Source of the DNA: Candidatus Acidulodesulfobacterium acidiphilum
GTDB lineage: Bacteria > SZUA-79 > Acidulodesulfobacterales > Acidulodesulfobacteraceae
DNA length: 46,675 nucleotides
Assembly (NCBI GenBank): GCA_008534395.1
Contig: SHMQ01000017.1
Span: forward strand, 1-46,675
Direction: 5' to 3'
The position numbers and the translations under genes were made by a program. A model generated the notes under the pieces. It was not told the DNA's origin and made no database searches. It saw only the letters and a program-made list of their open reading frames with translations. Shown piece after piece: positions 8,322-17,547 of this stretch (position 1 is its first letter; each line of letters opens with the position of its first letter).

Positions 8322-9267
8322 TTCAATTTATACTGCAGGAGTAGATATAGGCGGCACTAATTTAAGATTAGGAATTTTCGGCGGCGGCGGCAAGCCGGAG
8401 TCTGACGTACGCATATTAATGCCGGAAGCAGCGGACGTCGATTTTATAATACGTAATATTAAGAAATTTTTATACGATAACAAAAAATATAACGTAAAAA
8501 CGCTTGGTATCGGCATAGCAGGTCAGATAGACGCCGAATCCGGAAACATAATTTTTTCTCCTAATTTAAACTGGCATAATGTTCCCCTTAAAAAGGGGCT
8601 TGAAGAAGAACTTGGATTAAATAATATATTAGTTGCAAACGATTTAGCCGCTATTACTTACGGGGAATGGAAATACGGAGCGGGAAAAGGCTTTAATAAT
8701 CTGATATGTATTTTTGTTGGGACAGGTATTGGTTCCGGTATAATTATAAACGGCGGTCTATATACAGGATGTTTTAATTCGGCAGGAGAGATAGGGCATA
8801 CAAGGATAGTTTCCGGCGGCAGAAAGTGTACCTGCGGCAATTATGGCTGTTTGGAGGCATATGCCGGCGGACACGGCATTGCGTCGATAGCCATAGAAAG
8901 AGCCTATGCAGACCGCCCTGCTTTTCAAGACGTCATAAACGAAAGCGGGGGCGTTATAGAATCTATAACCGCAAAATCTATAGCAAAAGCATATAAGGCA
9001 GGTTCTAAGGAAGCAGTCCGTTTAATTAAGGAAACAGGGGAATATCTTTCCGACGGCGTGGCAAGCGCAGTAAATTTATTAAGTCCTTGCGCCGTAATAC
9101 TAGGAGGGGGAGTTTTAGACGGAATTCCGGAACTATTCGACATAGTAAGAGCCGAAACGCTTAAAAGGTCTCTTAAAGCATCTTCGTCGAACCTTAAGAT
9201 ATTAAGATCCTCCTTAGGAGAATATGCCGGAATTATCGGCGCCGCCGCATTATCTTCATCCGTTTAG
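8311..9267 (+). CDS. ROK-family sugar kinase, probably glucokinase
   Basis: A 318-residue ROK kinase, expected to phosphorylate glucose or a related hexose with ATP. The N-terminal phosphate-binding motif is GVDIGGTNLRLG, D111 in VANDLAA is the expected catalytic base, and the family zinc site is complete: H163 (GEIGHTR), C173, C175 and C180 (CTCGNYGCLE). The ATP-binding motif near the end is CAVILGGGV. The start overlaps the diguanylate cyclase by 11 bases, so the two are probably translated from one message. The exact sugar cannot be read from the sequence; N-acetylmannosamine kinase is an alternative. Confidence 0.88.
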   Translation: MSNNSIYTAGVDIGGTNLRLGIFGGGGKPESDVRILMPEAADVDFIIRNIKKFLYDNKKYNVKTLGIGIAGQIDAESGNIIFSPNLNWHNVPLKKGLEEELGLNNILVANDLAAITYGEWKYGAGKGFNNLICIFVGTGIGSGIIINGGLYTGCFNSAGEIGHTRIVSGGRKCTCGNYGCLEAYAGGHGIASIAIERAYADRPAFQDVINESGGVIESITAKSIAKAYKAGSKEAVRLIKETGEYLSDGVASAVNLLSPCAVILGGGVLDGIPELFDIVRAETLKRSLKASSSNLKILRSSLGEYAGIIGAAALSSSV

Positions 9268-9297
9268 GATATTTTCATTGTATCAAATAAGAGACGG

Positions 9298-10725
9298 TTA
9301 GATATAAGCCTCTCTATCTTCATATGCAAGATTTTCAAAAGACGTATATTTGTCTATATAAGAAAGTTTAACTATGCCGGTAGGACCGTTTCTCTGTTTT
9401 CCTATTATTAATTCTGCAACGCCTTTATTTTCCGTATCTTTTTTGTAAACTTCCTCCCTGTAAACGAACATAATTAAATCCGCATCCTGTTCTATCGCTC
9501 CGGATTCCCTTAAATCCGCAAGCTGGGGTTTTCTGTCCTGCCTTGACTCCACCATTCTGTTTAACTGCGAAAGAGCAATTACCGGAATATTAAGCTCTTT
9601 TGCAAGGCCTTTTAACGAGCGCGATATTTCGGCTATAGCCTGCTCTCTCGATTCTATATTGTGTGAAGCCCGCATAAGCTGAAGATAATCGATTATAACT
9701 AATTCAATGTTTTTTTCTCTTTTTAACCTGCGCGTTTTAGCCCTAAGTTCTGTAACGGTTATTCCTGCGCTGTCGTCTATGTATATCGGTATGTCTTCAA
9801 GAATCTCAAGCGCTTTATGAATATTTTCAATGTCGGGGTTATGTATTTTGCCTCTGCGAAGAAAAGAAGAATCTATTTTTGCGGTCATTGCCAAAAGACG
9901 CGTTGCAAGCTGTTCCTTAGACATTTCCAAAGAGAAAAACGCCACCGGTATTTTTTTTACTGCTATATTTTTTGCTATGCAAAGAGAAAGAGCAGTTTTC
10001 CCCATAGAAGGTCTTCCCGCTATTATAATCAGATCGGACGGCTGAAATCCGTTGGTGTATTCGTCTAAATAGTTTAAACCGCTGTGAATACCGGTAATTA
10101 CGTCGTTGTCGCTTTTTTTTGAAGTAAGTTTTTTGAAGTAATCGATTATCAGCGGATAAACTTCCGCATAGTTTTTAGGCGCATCTTTTTGCGTAGCGTC
10201 AAAAATTGTTTTTTCCGTAAAATCTATAATATTTTCGATATCTTCGTTCTGCTCATAGCATTTCTGCCTGATTTTATTAGAAGCGTTAATAAGATTTCTT
10301 AACGTAGATTTTTCTTTTACTATTTTTGAATACTGCTCGATATTAAAAAGTCCAGCGGGCAGCTCAAAAAGAGACGTCAGGTAATTTCCGTAATTAAAGT
10401 CCGAAGAGTTGTCCGGCGAGTCCTGTTCTTTCTCTAAACTATGGAGAATAGTGATAATATCGATAGGCTCGTTTTTTTCGCTTAATTTAGATATAATCCG
10501 GAATATTTTTGCATTAACGCTGTCGTAAAAATCTTCCGGATTTATAATTCCTAAAACTGAATTTGCCTGAGAATTATCGATGAGTATTGCGGAAAGCAAA
10601 GCTTTTTCGGCATCTATGGAATTCGGCGGCACTATGTTTAAAATACCGTCTTTAGAAATGCCGCTATTCATAGAAGTTATTTGTTCACTTTGTTTTAACC
10701 TTTTTTTTCTTTCATTGTTCTGCAT
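9298..10725 (-). CDS. dnaB: Replicative DNA helicase DnaB
   Basis: A 475-residue DnaB, the ring helicase of the replication fork. The N-terminal domain starts near residue 31 (VPPNSIDAEKALLSAILID). The RecA-like core carries Walker A GRPSMGKTAL, the segment VAFFSLEMSKEQL, the DNA-binding/Walker B region LVIIDYLQLMR, LSQLNR and the ADLRESGAIEQDADLI block. No intein interrupts it. It is the last gene of the rpsF-rpsR-DUF2232-rplI-dnaB cluster and converges on the ROK kinase across 30 bases. Confidence 0.97.
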   Translation of the reverse strand: MQNNERKKRLKQSEQITSMNSGISKDGILNIVPPNSIDAEKALLSAILIDNSQANSVLGIINPEDFYDSVNAKIFRIISKLSEKNEPIDIITILHSLEKEQDSPDNSSDFNYGNYLTSLFELPAGLFNIEQYSKIVKEKSTLRNLINASNKIRQKCYEQNEDIENIIDFTEKTIFDATQKDAPKNYAEVYPLIIDYFKKLTSKKSDNDVITGIHSGLNYLDEYTNGFQPSDLIIIAGRPSMGKTALSLCIAKNIAVKKIPVAFFSLEMSKEQLATRLLAMTAKIDSSFLRRGKIHNPDIENIHKALEILEDIPIYIDDSAGITVTELRAKTRRLKREKNIELVIIDYLQLMRASHNIESREQAIAEISRSLKGLAKELNIPVIALSQLNRMVESRQDRKPQLADLRESGAIEQDADLIMFVYREEVYKKDTENKGVAELIIGKQRNGPTGIVKLSYIDKYTSFENLAYEDREAYI

Positions 10726-10775
10726 AATATAATAAAATCGGCGAAAACTAAATGAACGTTATAATGGCAATAATC

Positions 10776-11222
10776 TTAAACTTCCGGCACGACGTTAACT
10801 TTTACGTCTGCCGCAATATCTTTAGATAATTTTATTTTAACCGTTTGAACGCCAAGCTCTTTGATGGGGTTTTCGAGAGCGATTATTTTTCTGTCTATAT
10901 TAAAACCGGCTTCTTTCAGTTTATTTTCAATGTCCATAGAAGTAATACTGCCGAAAATTTTTTCGTTTTCTCCTACTTTAACGGGAATGGTAATATCCGC
11001 TTTCTCTAAATTATTTTTAATTTCGGTAAGTTCGGCGGCTATTTTGATTTTCTTTTTTTCTATTATTTTTTTCTCGTGTTCCACCGTTTTAATATTTGCG
11101 TTTGTTGCAGGTATTGCGAGATTTTTAGGCATTAAAAAATTTCTTGCGTAGCCGTCCGCAACATTAACGGTTTCCCCCATAAATCCTAAATTATGAACAT
11201 CTTCTTTAAGTATTACTTTCAT
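10776..11222 (-). CDS. rplI: Ribosomal protein bL9
   Basis: A 148-residue large-subunit protein that binds 23S rRNA. The N-terminal RNA-binding domain is classic ([20 protein letters not shown], then the [15 protein letters not shown] signature), followed by a long charged connecting helix and a C-terminal domain with [15 protein letters not shown]. Length is normal. An AAGGAGG ribosome binding site lies inside the end of the preceding DUF2232 gene, only 8 bases away. Confidence 0.97.
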   Translation of the reverse strand: MKVILKEDVHNLGFMGETVNVADGYARNFLMPKNLAIPATNANIKTVEHEKKIIEKKKIKIAAELTEIKNNLEKADITIPVKVGENEKIFGSITSMDIENKLKEAGFNIDRKIIALENPIKELGVQTVKIKLSKDIAADVKVNVVPEV

Positions 11223-11230
11223 GTTAAACG

Positions 11231-12247
11231 CTAAACCTCCTTCTTGTTAGTGTCTATTTTTCTAAAGTTAAACCACATATCGAAAATTCCGGTTAGTATA
11301 ATAAATATAATAAGCGGATTGCTGAAGATAAAAATTACTGCATATCCTAGTATTCTTAAAAAAACATTAATATTAAATTTTCCGAAAAAATAAGAAATAA
11401 TAGTTAATCCTTGAATTAAATAAACCGAAGAAGCTAATAAAATTATATTATATCCTATAAATTTAAATATTCCAACAGAAAAAATAGAAATTATTATTCC
11501 TGTTATAGGAACAAGCAAAAAATAGTCCGAAGACCTCCAAAGCAGTAAATTTTCTTTTAAACCGTAAAAAAATAAATTTGTTTTTTTTGAGATTTTTTTT
11601 AAAAAAACAAAACAAATCCATATGCTCATCCATGAAAAAATAATTAATATAGACGGTAGGAGGAATAGTATAATTTTTAACGTTTTTGAAATTAATGCCT
11701 GCATTTTTGCCGTCGTAAAATATTTCATTCCCATTTTCGCATATGTGTACATAAGTTTTTTAGTCATAAGGACGGAAAAAAAATTAACGGATTCAATTAT
11801 GTTTATGCCGTGATTATAAATATAAATCGCCGCTATCAAATAAAAAACAATAAATATCGCTAAAACCGGTATATAAATAGATTTTGCAATTTTATAGCCT
11901 TTTAAAATCAAAAAAGAAAAGAAAAACGGAATTGCTAAAAATACTAAAAATTGAATAAGTACCGTCGATATAAAAAAATTGCCGAATAATGCGTGATTCA
12001 AATAGCCGTGAAAAACGTCCGCCCCCGAATATATTAAAAAAATCATTCCCGCCGCGAATGAAAAAAAAATTGCGGCTGAAGAAAGCAAGCCTGCCGTCGA
12101 AAATAAAAGTATTACGGTAATTCCGTAATACAAGTAAAAAAAAGGATTTATAAAAGAGTATACTCCTTCGTTTATTGAATTTAATGTAAATAAAAACAAT
12201 AAAATCGAAAGGAGTACTGTTAAAATAATTTTTTTTGACGTTAACAT
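11231..12247 (-). CDS. DUF2232/YybS-like membrane protein
   Basis: A 338-residue protein with about eight hydrophobic helices and short loops. Membrane proteins of the DUF2232 (YybS) family often sit in ribosomal protein operons beside rpsR, rplI and dnaB, and position is the main reason for this call. The start codon overlaps the rpsR stop in TAATG, so translation is coupled. Its function is unknown; the fold resembles small-molecule transport or ECF S-component-like membrane proteins. It occupies the gap between S18 and L9. Confidence 0.75.
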   Translation of the reverse strand: MLTSKKIILTVLLSILLFLFTLNSINEGVYSFINPFFYLYYGITVILLFSTAGLLSSAAIFFSFAAGMIFLIYSGADVFHGYLNHALFGNFFISTVLIQFLVFLAIPFFFSFLILKGYKIAKSIYIPVLAIFIVFYLIAAIYIYNHGINIIESVNFFSVLMTKKLMYTYAKMGMKYFTTAKMQALISKTLKIILFLLPSILIIFSWMSIWICFVFLKKISKKTNLFFYGLKENLLLWRSSDYFLLVPITGIIISIFSVGIFKFIGYNIILLASSVYLIQGLTIISYFFGKFNINVFLRILGYAVIFIFSNPLIIFIILTGIFDMWFNFRKIDTNKKEV

Positions 12248-12525
12248 TAAATATTAACGGAAGTGTAGGGCATTATCGAAACGGTTCTAGACATTTTTAT
12301 AGCCTTGGAAACTCTTCTCTGGTGATACGCGCAATTTCCGGTAATTCTTCTAGGCATAATTTTTCCTCTTTCCGAGACGAAATTTCTCATGAGCCTTGAA
12401 TCTTTGTAGTCTATTTTTAAACTTTCGTCGGCGCAGAATCTGCATATTTTCTTCCTGGTATATGTTCTGCGGGCAAAACCTGCTCCTGCCGGTTTAGAAC
12501 TTTTTTTATTTTGGAAATTATTCAT
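12247..12525 (-). CDS. rpsR: Ribosomal protein bS18
   Basis: A 92-residue small-subunit protein. The conserved core runs from [11 protein letters not shown] through [19 protein letters not shown] to the signature [20 protein letters not shown]. The pair C-x-x-C in CRFC plus the later cysteine and histidine (NCAYH) indicate a zinc-binding S18. The N-terminal 25 residues are basic and disordered. It overlaps the end of rpsF by 8 bases and touches the DUF2232 start in TAATG. Confidence 0.97.
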   Translation of the reverse strand: MNNFQNKKSSKPAGAGFARRTYTRKKICRFCADESLKIDYKDSRLMRNFVSERGKIMPRRITGNCAYHQRRVSKAIKMSRTVSIMPYTSVNI

Positions 12526-12901
12526 TAACGGCTTCCTCCATTATTTCCGCGTTTTCTTTTTTTGTTTCTATATCTTTAGTAAATACTACGGTTTGAAATC
12601 TTATGCATTCGTCCCAAATCCTTAAGTTTCTTTCGAGTTCTTTTATAAACGAACCTTTTGCGTTGAAGTGGATAAGTACGAACTTGCCTCTGTTTAACTT
12701 TTTAATGTCGTATGAAAGTTTTCTGGCGCCCCAGTCTTCAAAATTTATAAATTCGGCGCCGTTTTTAGACATAACGTCTTTTATTTTATCGATCAATTTA
12801 TTTAAACCCGATTCGTCGGTATCCGGATTTAAAATAATTAAGGTTTCGTATTTTTTTGAAAATTCGTGAACGATCTCTTTTAAAAAATTTTTCTTAGCCA
12901 A
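12518..12901 (-). CDS. rpsF: Ribosomal protein bS6 (TTG start)
   Basis: A 127-residue S6, partner of S18 in the 30S platform. The core pattern is [20 protein letters not shown], then [21 protein letters not shown] and [11 protein letters not shown]. The start is TTG at 12901, preceded at 9 bases by a strong AAGGAGG (12917 to 12911 on the minus strand). About 14 residues extend the N-terminus relative to common S6 proteins, and the C-terminus ends in an acidic tail. It is the first gene of the operon; ssb, often found between rpsF and rpsR, is absent. Confidence 0.95.
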   Translation of the reverse strand: MAKKNFLKEIVHEFSKKYETLIILNPDTDESGLNKLIDKIKDVMSKNGAEFINFEDWGARKLSYDIKKLNRGKFVLIHFNAKGSFIKELERNLRIWDECIRFQTVVFTKDIETKKENAEIMEEAVNE

Positions 12902-12977
12902 TTATAAAACCCTCCTTAAAAGTCCTTTTATTATTTAAAATAAAAATTATAATATTTTAAAATAAAAATTGCAATAA

Positions 12978-14405
12978 TTAATTTTTGTTTTCCAGAAGCA
13001 ATGAATTTATATAAGTCATAGGGGTCGAAATATTTTTCATAGATTTTTTCAGTTTAAACATATGCGTAATCGGCATTTTTCCGGAAAGTATGTATTTGAT
13101 AATGAAAAAAATATCGTTTGCCCTTAAGTTTAAACTTTTATACGAAGTTTTATACAGATTTGAAAATTCTTTAAAAAAATCGTTCCTTGATAAGACGGTT
13201 TCTAAAACAGGATGGAACAGATCATAATAAGAATAGTTTTTAACGGTTAATTTATCCTTTAATTCGTTATAAAGTTTTGTTCCAGGAAGAGGCGTAAGTA
13301 CGGAGAATACAGGCACGCTTATCTTGAGCCTTTTAACGAAGCCCATCAATTTATTAAAATCCATCTTAGTGAAATCCGGAGAAACTATGAAAGAAGCGGT
13401 TACGGCGACATTCTGTTTTTTTGCAATATAGTATGCTTTTTCATTGTTTAGCGAAGAGTTGCTTTTATTTATACTGCTAAGTTTATCGTCGTCTATGCTT
13501 TCGAACCCGATAAAAATATTTGACAGCCCCATTTCTTTCCACTGCGATATAAGTTCGGGATGCTTGACTATCGTATCGCTCCTTGCCTGTATAGTATATA
13601 GTTTATATATTTTTTCTTTTTTTAAAAGTTCGGCTATTTTTTTTGCCCGTTTAACGTCGCTGAAGAAGTTATCGTCGGTGACAAGTATGTAATCTTCCTT
13701 AATTTCTTTTAATTCGGATACTACCCGCTCAGGCGATTTAGATCTGTAAGAGCCGCCGTAAAAATTCCAAACGCTGCAAAAATCGCATTTAAAGGGACAT
13801 CCCCTTGCCGTTTCTAAGCATGCCAGCGAAGTCCTGATGCCCAGATAGTATTTTTTTCTGAATTCCTCCGTAAGATGCCTTGCAAAGAAAGGAAGGTCGT
13901 CTATGTTTTTAAGAAGCGGTCTTTCCTGCGTTTTTATCTGATTGCCGTTTTCGTTGTATATTATGCCTTTAACGTTTGAAAGAGGCGTATTCGAAGAAAA
14001 TGCTCCGACGAGATCCCTAACGGTATATTCGCCTTCCCCTATTACTATAGCGTCTATTTCTTTAACGTTAAAATCGTAAGGATATACCGAAACGTGATGT
14101 CCGCCGACGAAAACGTAGCGGATTCCGAATTCGTTTTTCACCCGTTTTGCAAGTTCTATAGTCCTGTACACGTCAGGAGTAAACGAACATGAAAAACCGA
14201 CCGCATCCGGTTTAAAACTTTTTATTTTATCTTCTAAGTATTTGTCGGGGTCGTAATCTACGGCTCTTAAGTCTGCTATTTTAACTGTGTGCTCGTCTCT
14301 GAGAAGGCTTCCTCCTATGGCTTCTAATCCGGTAGGTTCTATTATAGATACGTTATTTAATCCTATAGTGCTTGTATTATTCGGCTGAATAAGCAATATT
14401 TTCAT
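12978..14405 (-). CDS. B12-binding radical SAM protein, HpnR-like
   Basis: A 475-residue class B radical SAM protein. Residues 1-135 form a cobalamin-binding Rossmann domain (MKILLIQPN, DAVGFSCSF, YVFVGGHHVSVYP, IDAIVIGEGE). The [4Fe-4S] motif is CPFKCDFC (C203, C207, C210). The downstream pattern FYGGSYRSKSPERVVSELKE, then MGLSNIFIGFESID and LTPLPGTKLYNE, resembles HpnR, the hopanoid C-3 methylase, as I remember that family. The expected chemistry is methyl transfer to an unactivated carbon using methylcobalamin and SAM. No other hopanoid gene is in the window, so the substrate is inferred; other lipid or secondary-metabolite methylases of this family are possible. Confidence 0.7.
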   Translation of the reverse strand: MKILLIQPNNTSTIGLNNVSIIEPTGLEAIGGSLLRDEHTVKIADLRAVDYDPDKYLEDKIKSFKPDAVGFSCSFTPDVYRTIELAKRVKNEFGIRYVFVGGHHVSVYPYDFNVKEIDAIVIGEGEYTVRDLVGAFSSNTPLSNVKGIIYNENGNQIKTQERPLLKNIDDLPFFARHLTEEFRKKYYLGIRTSLACLETARGCPFKCDFCSVWNFYGGSYRSKSPERVVSELKEIKEDYILVTDDNFFSDVKRAKKIAELLKKEKIYKLYTIQARSDTIVKHPELISQWKEMGLSNIFIGFESIDDDKLSSINKSNSSLNNEKAYYIAKKQNVAVTASFIVSPDFTKMDFNKLMGFVKRLKISVPVFSVLTPLPGTKLYNELKDKLTVKNYSYYDLFHPVLETVLSRNDFFKEFSNLYKTSYKSLNLRANDIFFIIKYILSGKMPITHMFKLKKSMKNISTPMTYINSLLLENKN

Positions 14406-14435
14406 ACTTTTTACCTCTACATCTAGATGATTAAT

Positions 14436-14451
14436 GTTAATTAAAATTAAC
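14436..14451. promoter_or_regulatory. Perfect short inverted repeat upstream of the radical SAM gene
   Basis: GTTAATT and AATTAAC are perfect inverted repeats separated by AA, about 31-46 bases before the start codon of the minus-strand radical SAM gene, where a promoter or operator would lie. The surrounding gap (14406-14553) has no other recognised element. AT-rich palindromes arise easily by chance, so this is weak. Confidence 0.3.
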
Positions 14452-14553
14452 GATAAATAAAAAATTTAATGCGGCGCATATCCGTGCAATTAATATCCAT
14501 CGGCATATATTATATAATGTAAGTATATCACATAATATAAATAAATATAAGTC

Positions 14554-15267
14554 TTAGAAAGAAAATTTATTAATATCGCCCAGCATTTCTTCCATACTTT
14601 TTTCGCCGGTTTCCGTTTTCGAACTTTCCTCTTTTTCCTCTTCACCGTCTTTTTTTTCTATTCCGCTATTTTTTAGAAAATCTGCAAGGTCGTAATTTTC
14701 GCCGGTTTTTTTTACTTCGGCGGTATTACCGGAAGAGTCCTCTTTAAGTTCCGCACTGCCCTTAATATAGGAGGAAGCGTCTATTTTTATCGGTTCTTCC
14801 GGTAAAGAAATCTCGAGTTTTTTTTCCGATTCCCTGTTTACTATATCAATATTAGTCTGCAGTAGATTTTTTAAAGAATTTACTATAATTATCCGCTTGT
14901 TTAACAGTTCCTCGATATTTTTGGCAATCTCGGCATATTTTTTGTTTGCGTCTTTTATTATGTTTTCGGATTCCGAAACCGCCCTGTTTTTTATAGATTC
15001 CGCTTCCATAATAGCCGCTTTCTTGATGTCGTTTGAAACCGACTGCACCATAAGTATTGCTTCGCTTATAGACTTGTCTTTTTCTTTGTAATCCGCAATC
15101 TCCTGATTTTTTTTGACGAGTTCTTCTTTCAGTCCGTAGTATTCTCCGTAAAGTTTTTCTAAATCCTTTGCTATTATTTCAAGAAAATTTTCGACTTCGG
15201 TTACGTCGTATCCTTTAATTTTTTTTGAAAACTTTTGCGATCTTATTTCTATTGGAGAAAGTTCCAT
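14554..15267 (-). CDS. DivIVA-domain protein
   Basis: A 237-residue cytoplasmic coiled-coil protein. The N-terminus (LSPIEIRSQKFSKKIKGYDV, then EVENFLEIIAKDLEKLY) is the DivIVA lipid-binding signature, including the conserved F and KGYD segments. A long coiled coil follows to about residue 150, then an acidic, low-complexity C-terminal tail rich in E, K and S ending in MLGDINKFSF, which may bind a partner. DivIVA proteins mark curved membrane and recruit division or polarity factors. It is followed by a YggT gene; DivIVA-YggT adjacency is common in division-related clusters. Confidence 0.85.
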   Translation of the reverse strand: MELSPIEIRSQKFSKKIKGYDVTEVENFLEIIAKDLEKLYGEYYGLKEELVKKNQEIADYKEKDKSISEAILMVQSVSNDIKKAAIMEAESIKNRAVSESENIIKDANKKYAEIAKNIEELLNKRIIIVNSLKNLLQTNIDIVNRESEKKLEISLPEEPIKIDASSYIKGSAELKEDSSGNTAEVKKTGENYDLADFLKNSGIEKKDGEEEKEESSKTETGEKSMEEMLGDINKFSF

Positions 15268-15332
15268 AATTTTAACTCCTGCGTTAAAATCGATTAATTA
15301 TATATAAATATATAAATATAAAAAGGTAAAAG

Positions 15333-15659
15333 TCAGCGCCTCAAAATTATAAACGGTATATTTTGCATAATATATCTGTATTCTATAAAATTTAGCAGCT
15401 GAGTTAAGGCTATTATTATTAGTATGACTATTAAAGGAGATAAATCGAAAGCAAAAGAAGAGCCTACGGGAAGTATTAGCCTTACTTTATTAAGTACCGG
15501 TTCGGTAATATCGTTAATGAAGCGGACTATGGGGTTATAAGGGTCGGGATTTACCCACGAAAGCAGGGCTTTAATAATGATTACCCACATATATATATAA
15601 AGAATATCTTTCGCGACATCTATAACGTCGGTTAAAAATTTAAGCAGCAATATATCCAT
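15333..15659 (-). CDS. YggT-family membrane protein
   Basis: A 108-residue protein with two hydrophobic regions. The loop between them, SWVNPDPYNPIVRFINDITEPVLNKVRLILP, is the hallmark of YggT proteins (PF02325), followed by the DLSPLIVILII helix. YggT proteins are linked to osmotic tolerance and cell division, but no biochemical role is settled. It is transcribed ahead of the DivIVA gene in the same direction with a 65-base gap, so they likely form an operon. Confidence 0.9.
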   Translation of the reverse strand: MDILLLKFLTDVIDVAKDILYIYMWVIIIKALLSWVNPDPYNPIVRFINDITEPVLNKVRLILPVGSSFAFDLSPLIVILIIIALTQLLNFIEYRYIMQNIPFIILRR

Positions 15660-15744
15660 AGTTTTAGTTTTAGTTTAATTAAATTTAATATATAATATAA
15701 CATAATTGAATGAGCATATACAAATTATATATAAATAAAAAGTT

Positions 15745-17547
15745 ATGACTAATGCGGAAATTGCCGAAATTTTCGAACATATAGCCGAAATACTGGAAAT
15801 TAAAGGCGAAAATCCTTTTAAAATAAGGGCATATTTAAATGCTTCGGCAGCAATAAGCAGGCTGGGAGAAAATTTATCCGATATTATTATAGAGGGAAAA
15901 AATTTAAATATCCCGGGTATCGGGAAAGACCTGCATCTTAAAATAAAAGAGCTTGTAGAAACGGGAAACCTTGCTTATTACGACGAACTTCTAAAATCGG
16001 TGCCGGACGGCTTATTCGAGCTTTTAAAAATAAGGGGATTAGGGCCTAAAAAGGCAATGCTTTTATATGAAAATTTTAATATTAAAAGCGCGGCCGATTT
16101 GGAAAATGCTTTAAAATTAGGCAAATTAAAAGATATCCATGGTTTCGGAGAAAAGTCTATAGAAAATTTAAAAAAATCTGTGGAAGAATTTAATATTTTT
16201 AAAACCAGATTCTTATATCCGGACGCTTTAAATCAAGCGCTAATGCTTGAATATTATCTTAAAAATACGCCGCAGAAAATTATATTGGATATTCAGACGG
16301 CTGGTTCCTTAAGAAGAAAAATGGAAACCGTCGGAGATATAGACATAGTGCTTTCCGTCGCCACAGGGAAAGAACAGCTGTTTTTCGAGAGGCTGTTTAA
16401 ATATCCGGAAATTTTAAGAACGGAATCTTCCGGAGAAACTAAAACAAGCATAATTTTAAGGAGCGGCATACGCGTCGATTTTAGGATAGTACCCCGCGAA
16501 GATTTCGTTTATGCCTTTCATCATTTTACCGGCTCCAAAATGCATAACGAAGAGTTGAGGTTGTTAGAAAAAGCTAACGGCTACAAGATAAACGAATACG
16601 GCATATTTAAAAGGAATAAAAACGAAGACTCCGGCGCGGATATTTCCGAAAGCAAAACAAATAAAATAGAAGTAAACGACGAAAGGGAATTTTACGGAGT
16701 TTTCGGGATGCAGTATATTCCGCCGGAATTAAGGGAAGGAGCGGGGGAACTCGATGCGGCGTTAAACGGCGGAATACCGGCTCTTATAGAAGAAAAAGAC
16801 CTGCGCGGAGTTTTTCATATTCATACTACTTATACCGACGGAAAAGAAAGTATGGAAGCTATGGTAGAAGAATGTATAAGACTCGGATACGAATACGCCG
16901 GCATCTCCGATCATTCGGTATCCGCCCATTATGCCAACGGGCTTTCCGCAGACGAACTTGAATCTCAAATCGAATATATCGACAGGCTTAATAAAAAATA
17001 TGCGGATAAAATTAAAATTTTTAAGGGCGTAGAATCGGACATTTTACCTGACGGCAATTTGGACTACGATGAAAAAACCCTGTCCAAACTCGATTTCGTC
17101 ATAGCATCCGTGCATTCTAATTTTAATATGACGGAATCTCTTATGACGGAAAGAATAGTTAAAGCAATTAAAAATCCTTACACGACTATGATAGGACATC
17201 TTACCGGCAGACTCCTTTTAGAAAGAAAAGAATATCCTTTAAATATAGGGCGGATTTTAGACTTCGCTTCCGAGTTTAAAACCGTTATAGAACTCAACGC
17301 TAATCCGAAAAGGCTGGATATCGACTGGAGGCATATAAAATCGGCTTTATCGAAAAACGTTATGCTTTCAATTAATCCGGACGCACACAAAACAGAAGGA
17401 ATACGCTTCGTTAACTACGGAATCGGTATAGCCAGAAAAGGCTGGGCAAAAAAATCGGATATTTTAAATACGGGGAGCGCTTCGGAAGTTTACGATATTT
17501 TAACGAGCATAAGGGATTTTAAAAAAAAGAAGGCGAAAATATTTTGA
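15745..17547 (+). CDS. polX: DNA polymerase/3'-5' exonuclease PolX
   Basis: A 600-residue family X polymerase with a C-terminal PHP exonuclease domain, for gap filling in base-excision repair. Order of parts: an N-terminal 8-kDa-like helical domain, helix-hairpin-helix segments (IPGIGKDLHLK, IRGLGPKKAMLLY), the nucleotidyl transfer site TVGDIDIVLS near residue 198 with the third aspartate in RVDFRIV, then PHP motifs FHIHTTYTDGK (about 357), GISDHS, ASVHSNF and NPDAHKTEG. It is slightly longer than the usual 570 residues because of a charged insert before the PHP domain. Its stop overlaps the TTG start of thiD. Confidence 0.95.
   Translation: MTNAEIAEIFEHIAEILEIKGENPFKIRAYLNASAAISRLGENLSDIIIEGKNLNIPGIGKDLHLKIKELVETGNLAYYDELLKSVPDGLFELLKIRGLGPKKAMLLYENFNIKSAADLENALKLGKLKDIHGFGEKSIENLKKSVEEFNIFKTRFLYPDALNQALMLEYYLKNTPQKIILDIQTAGSLRRKMETVGDIDIVLSVATGKEQLFFERLFKYPEILRTESSGETKTSIILRSGIRVDFRIVPREDFVYAFHHFTGSKMHNEELRLLEKANGYKINEYGIFKRNKNEDSGADISESKTNKIEVNDEREFYGVFGMQYIPPELREGAGELDAALNGGIPALIEEKDLRGVFHIHTTYTDGKESMEAMVEECIRLGYEYAGISDHSVSAHYANGLSADELESQIEYIDRLNKKYADKIKIFKGVESDILPDGNLDYDEKTLSKLDFVIASVHSNFNMTESLMTERIVKAIKNPYTTMIGHLTGRLLLERKEYPLNIGRILDFASEFKTVIELNANPKRLDIDWRHIKSALSKNVMLSINPDAHKTEGIRFVNYGIGIARKGWAKKSDILNTGSASEVYDILTSIRDFKKKKAKIF

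Noticed and set aside
9817-10068. Plus-strand ORFs inside dnaB, recJ, secD and other large genes
   Set aside because: They are antisense shadows in regions whose minus-strand products show full-length conserved motifs; no ribosome sites or families support them.
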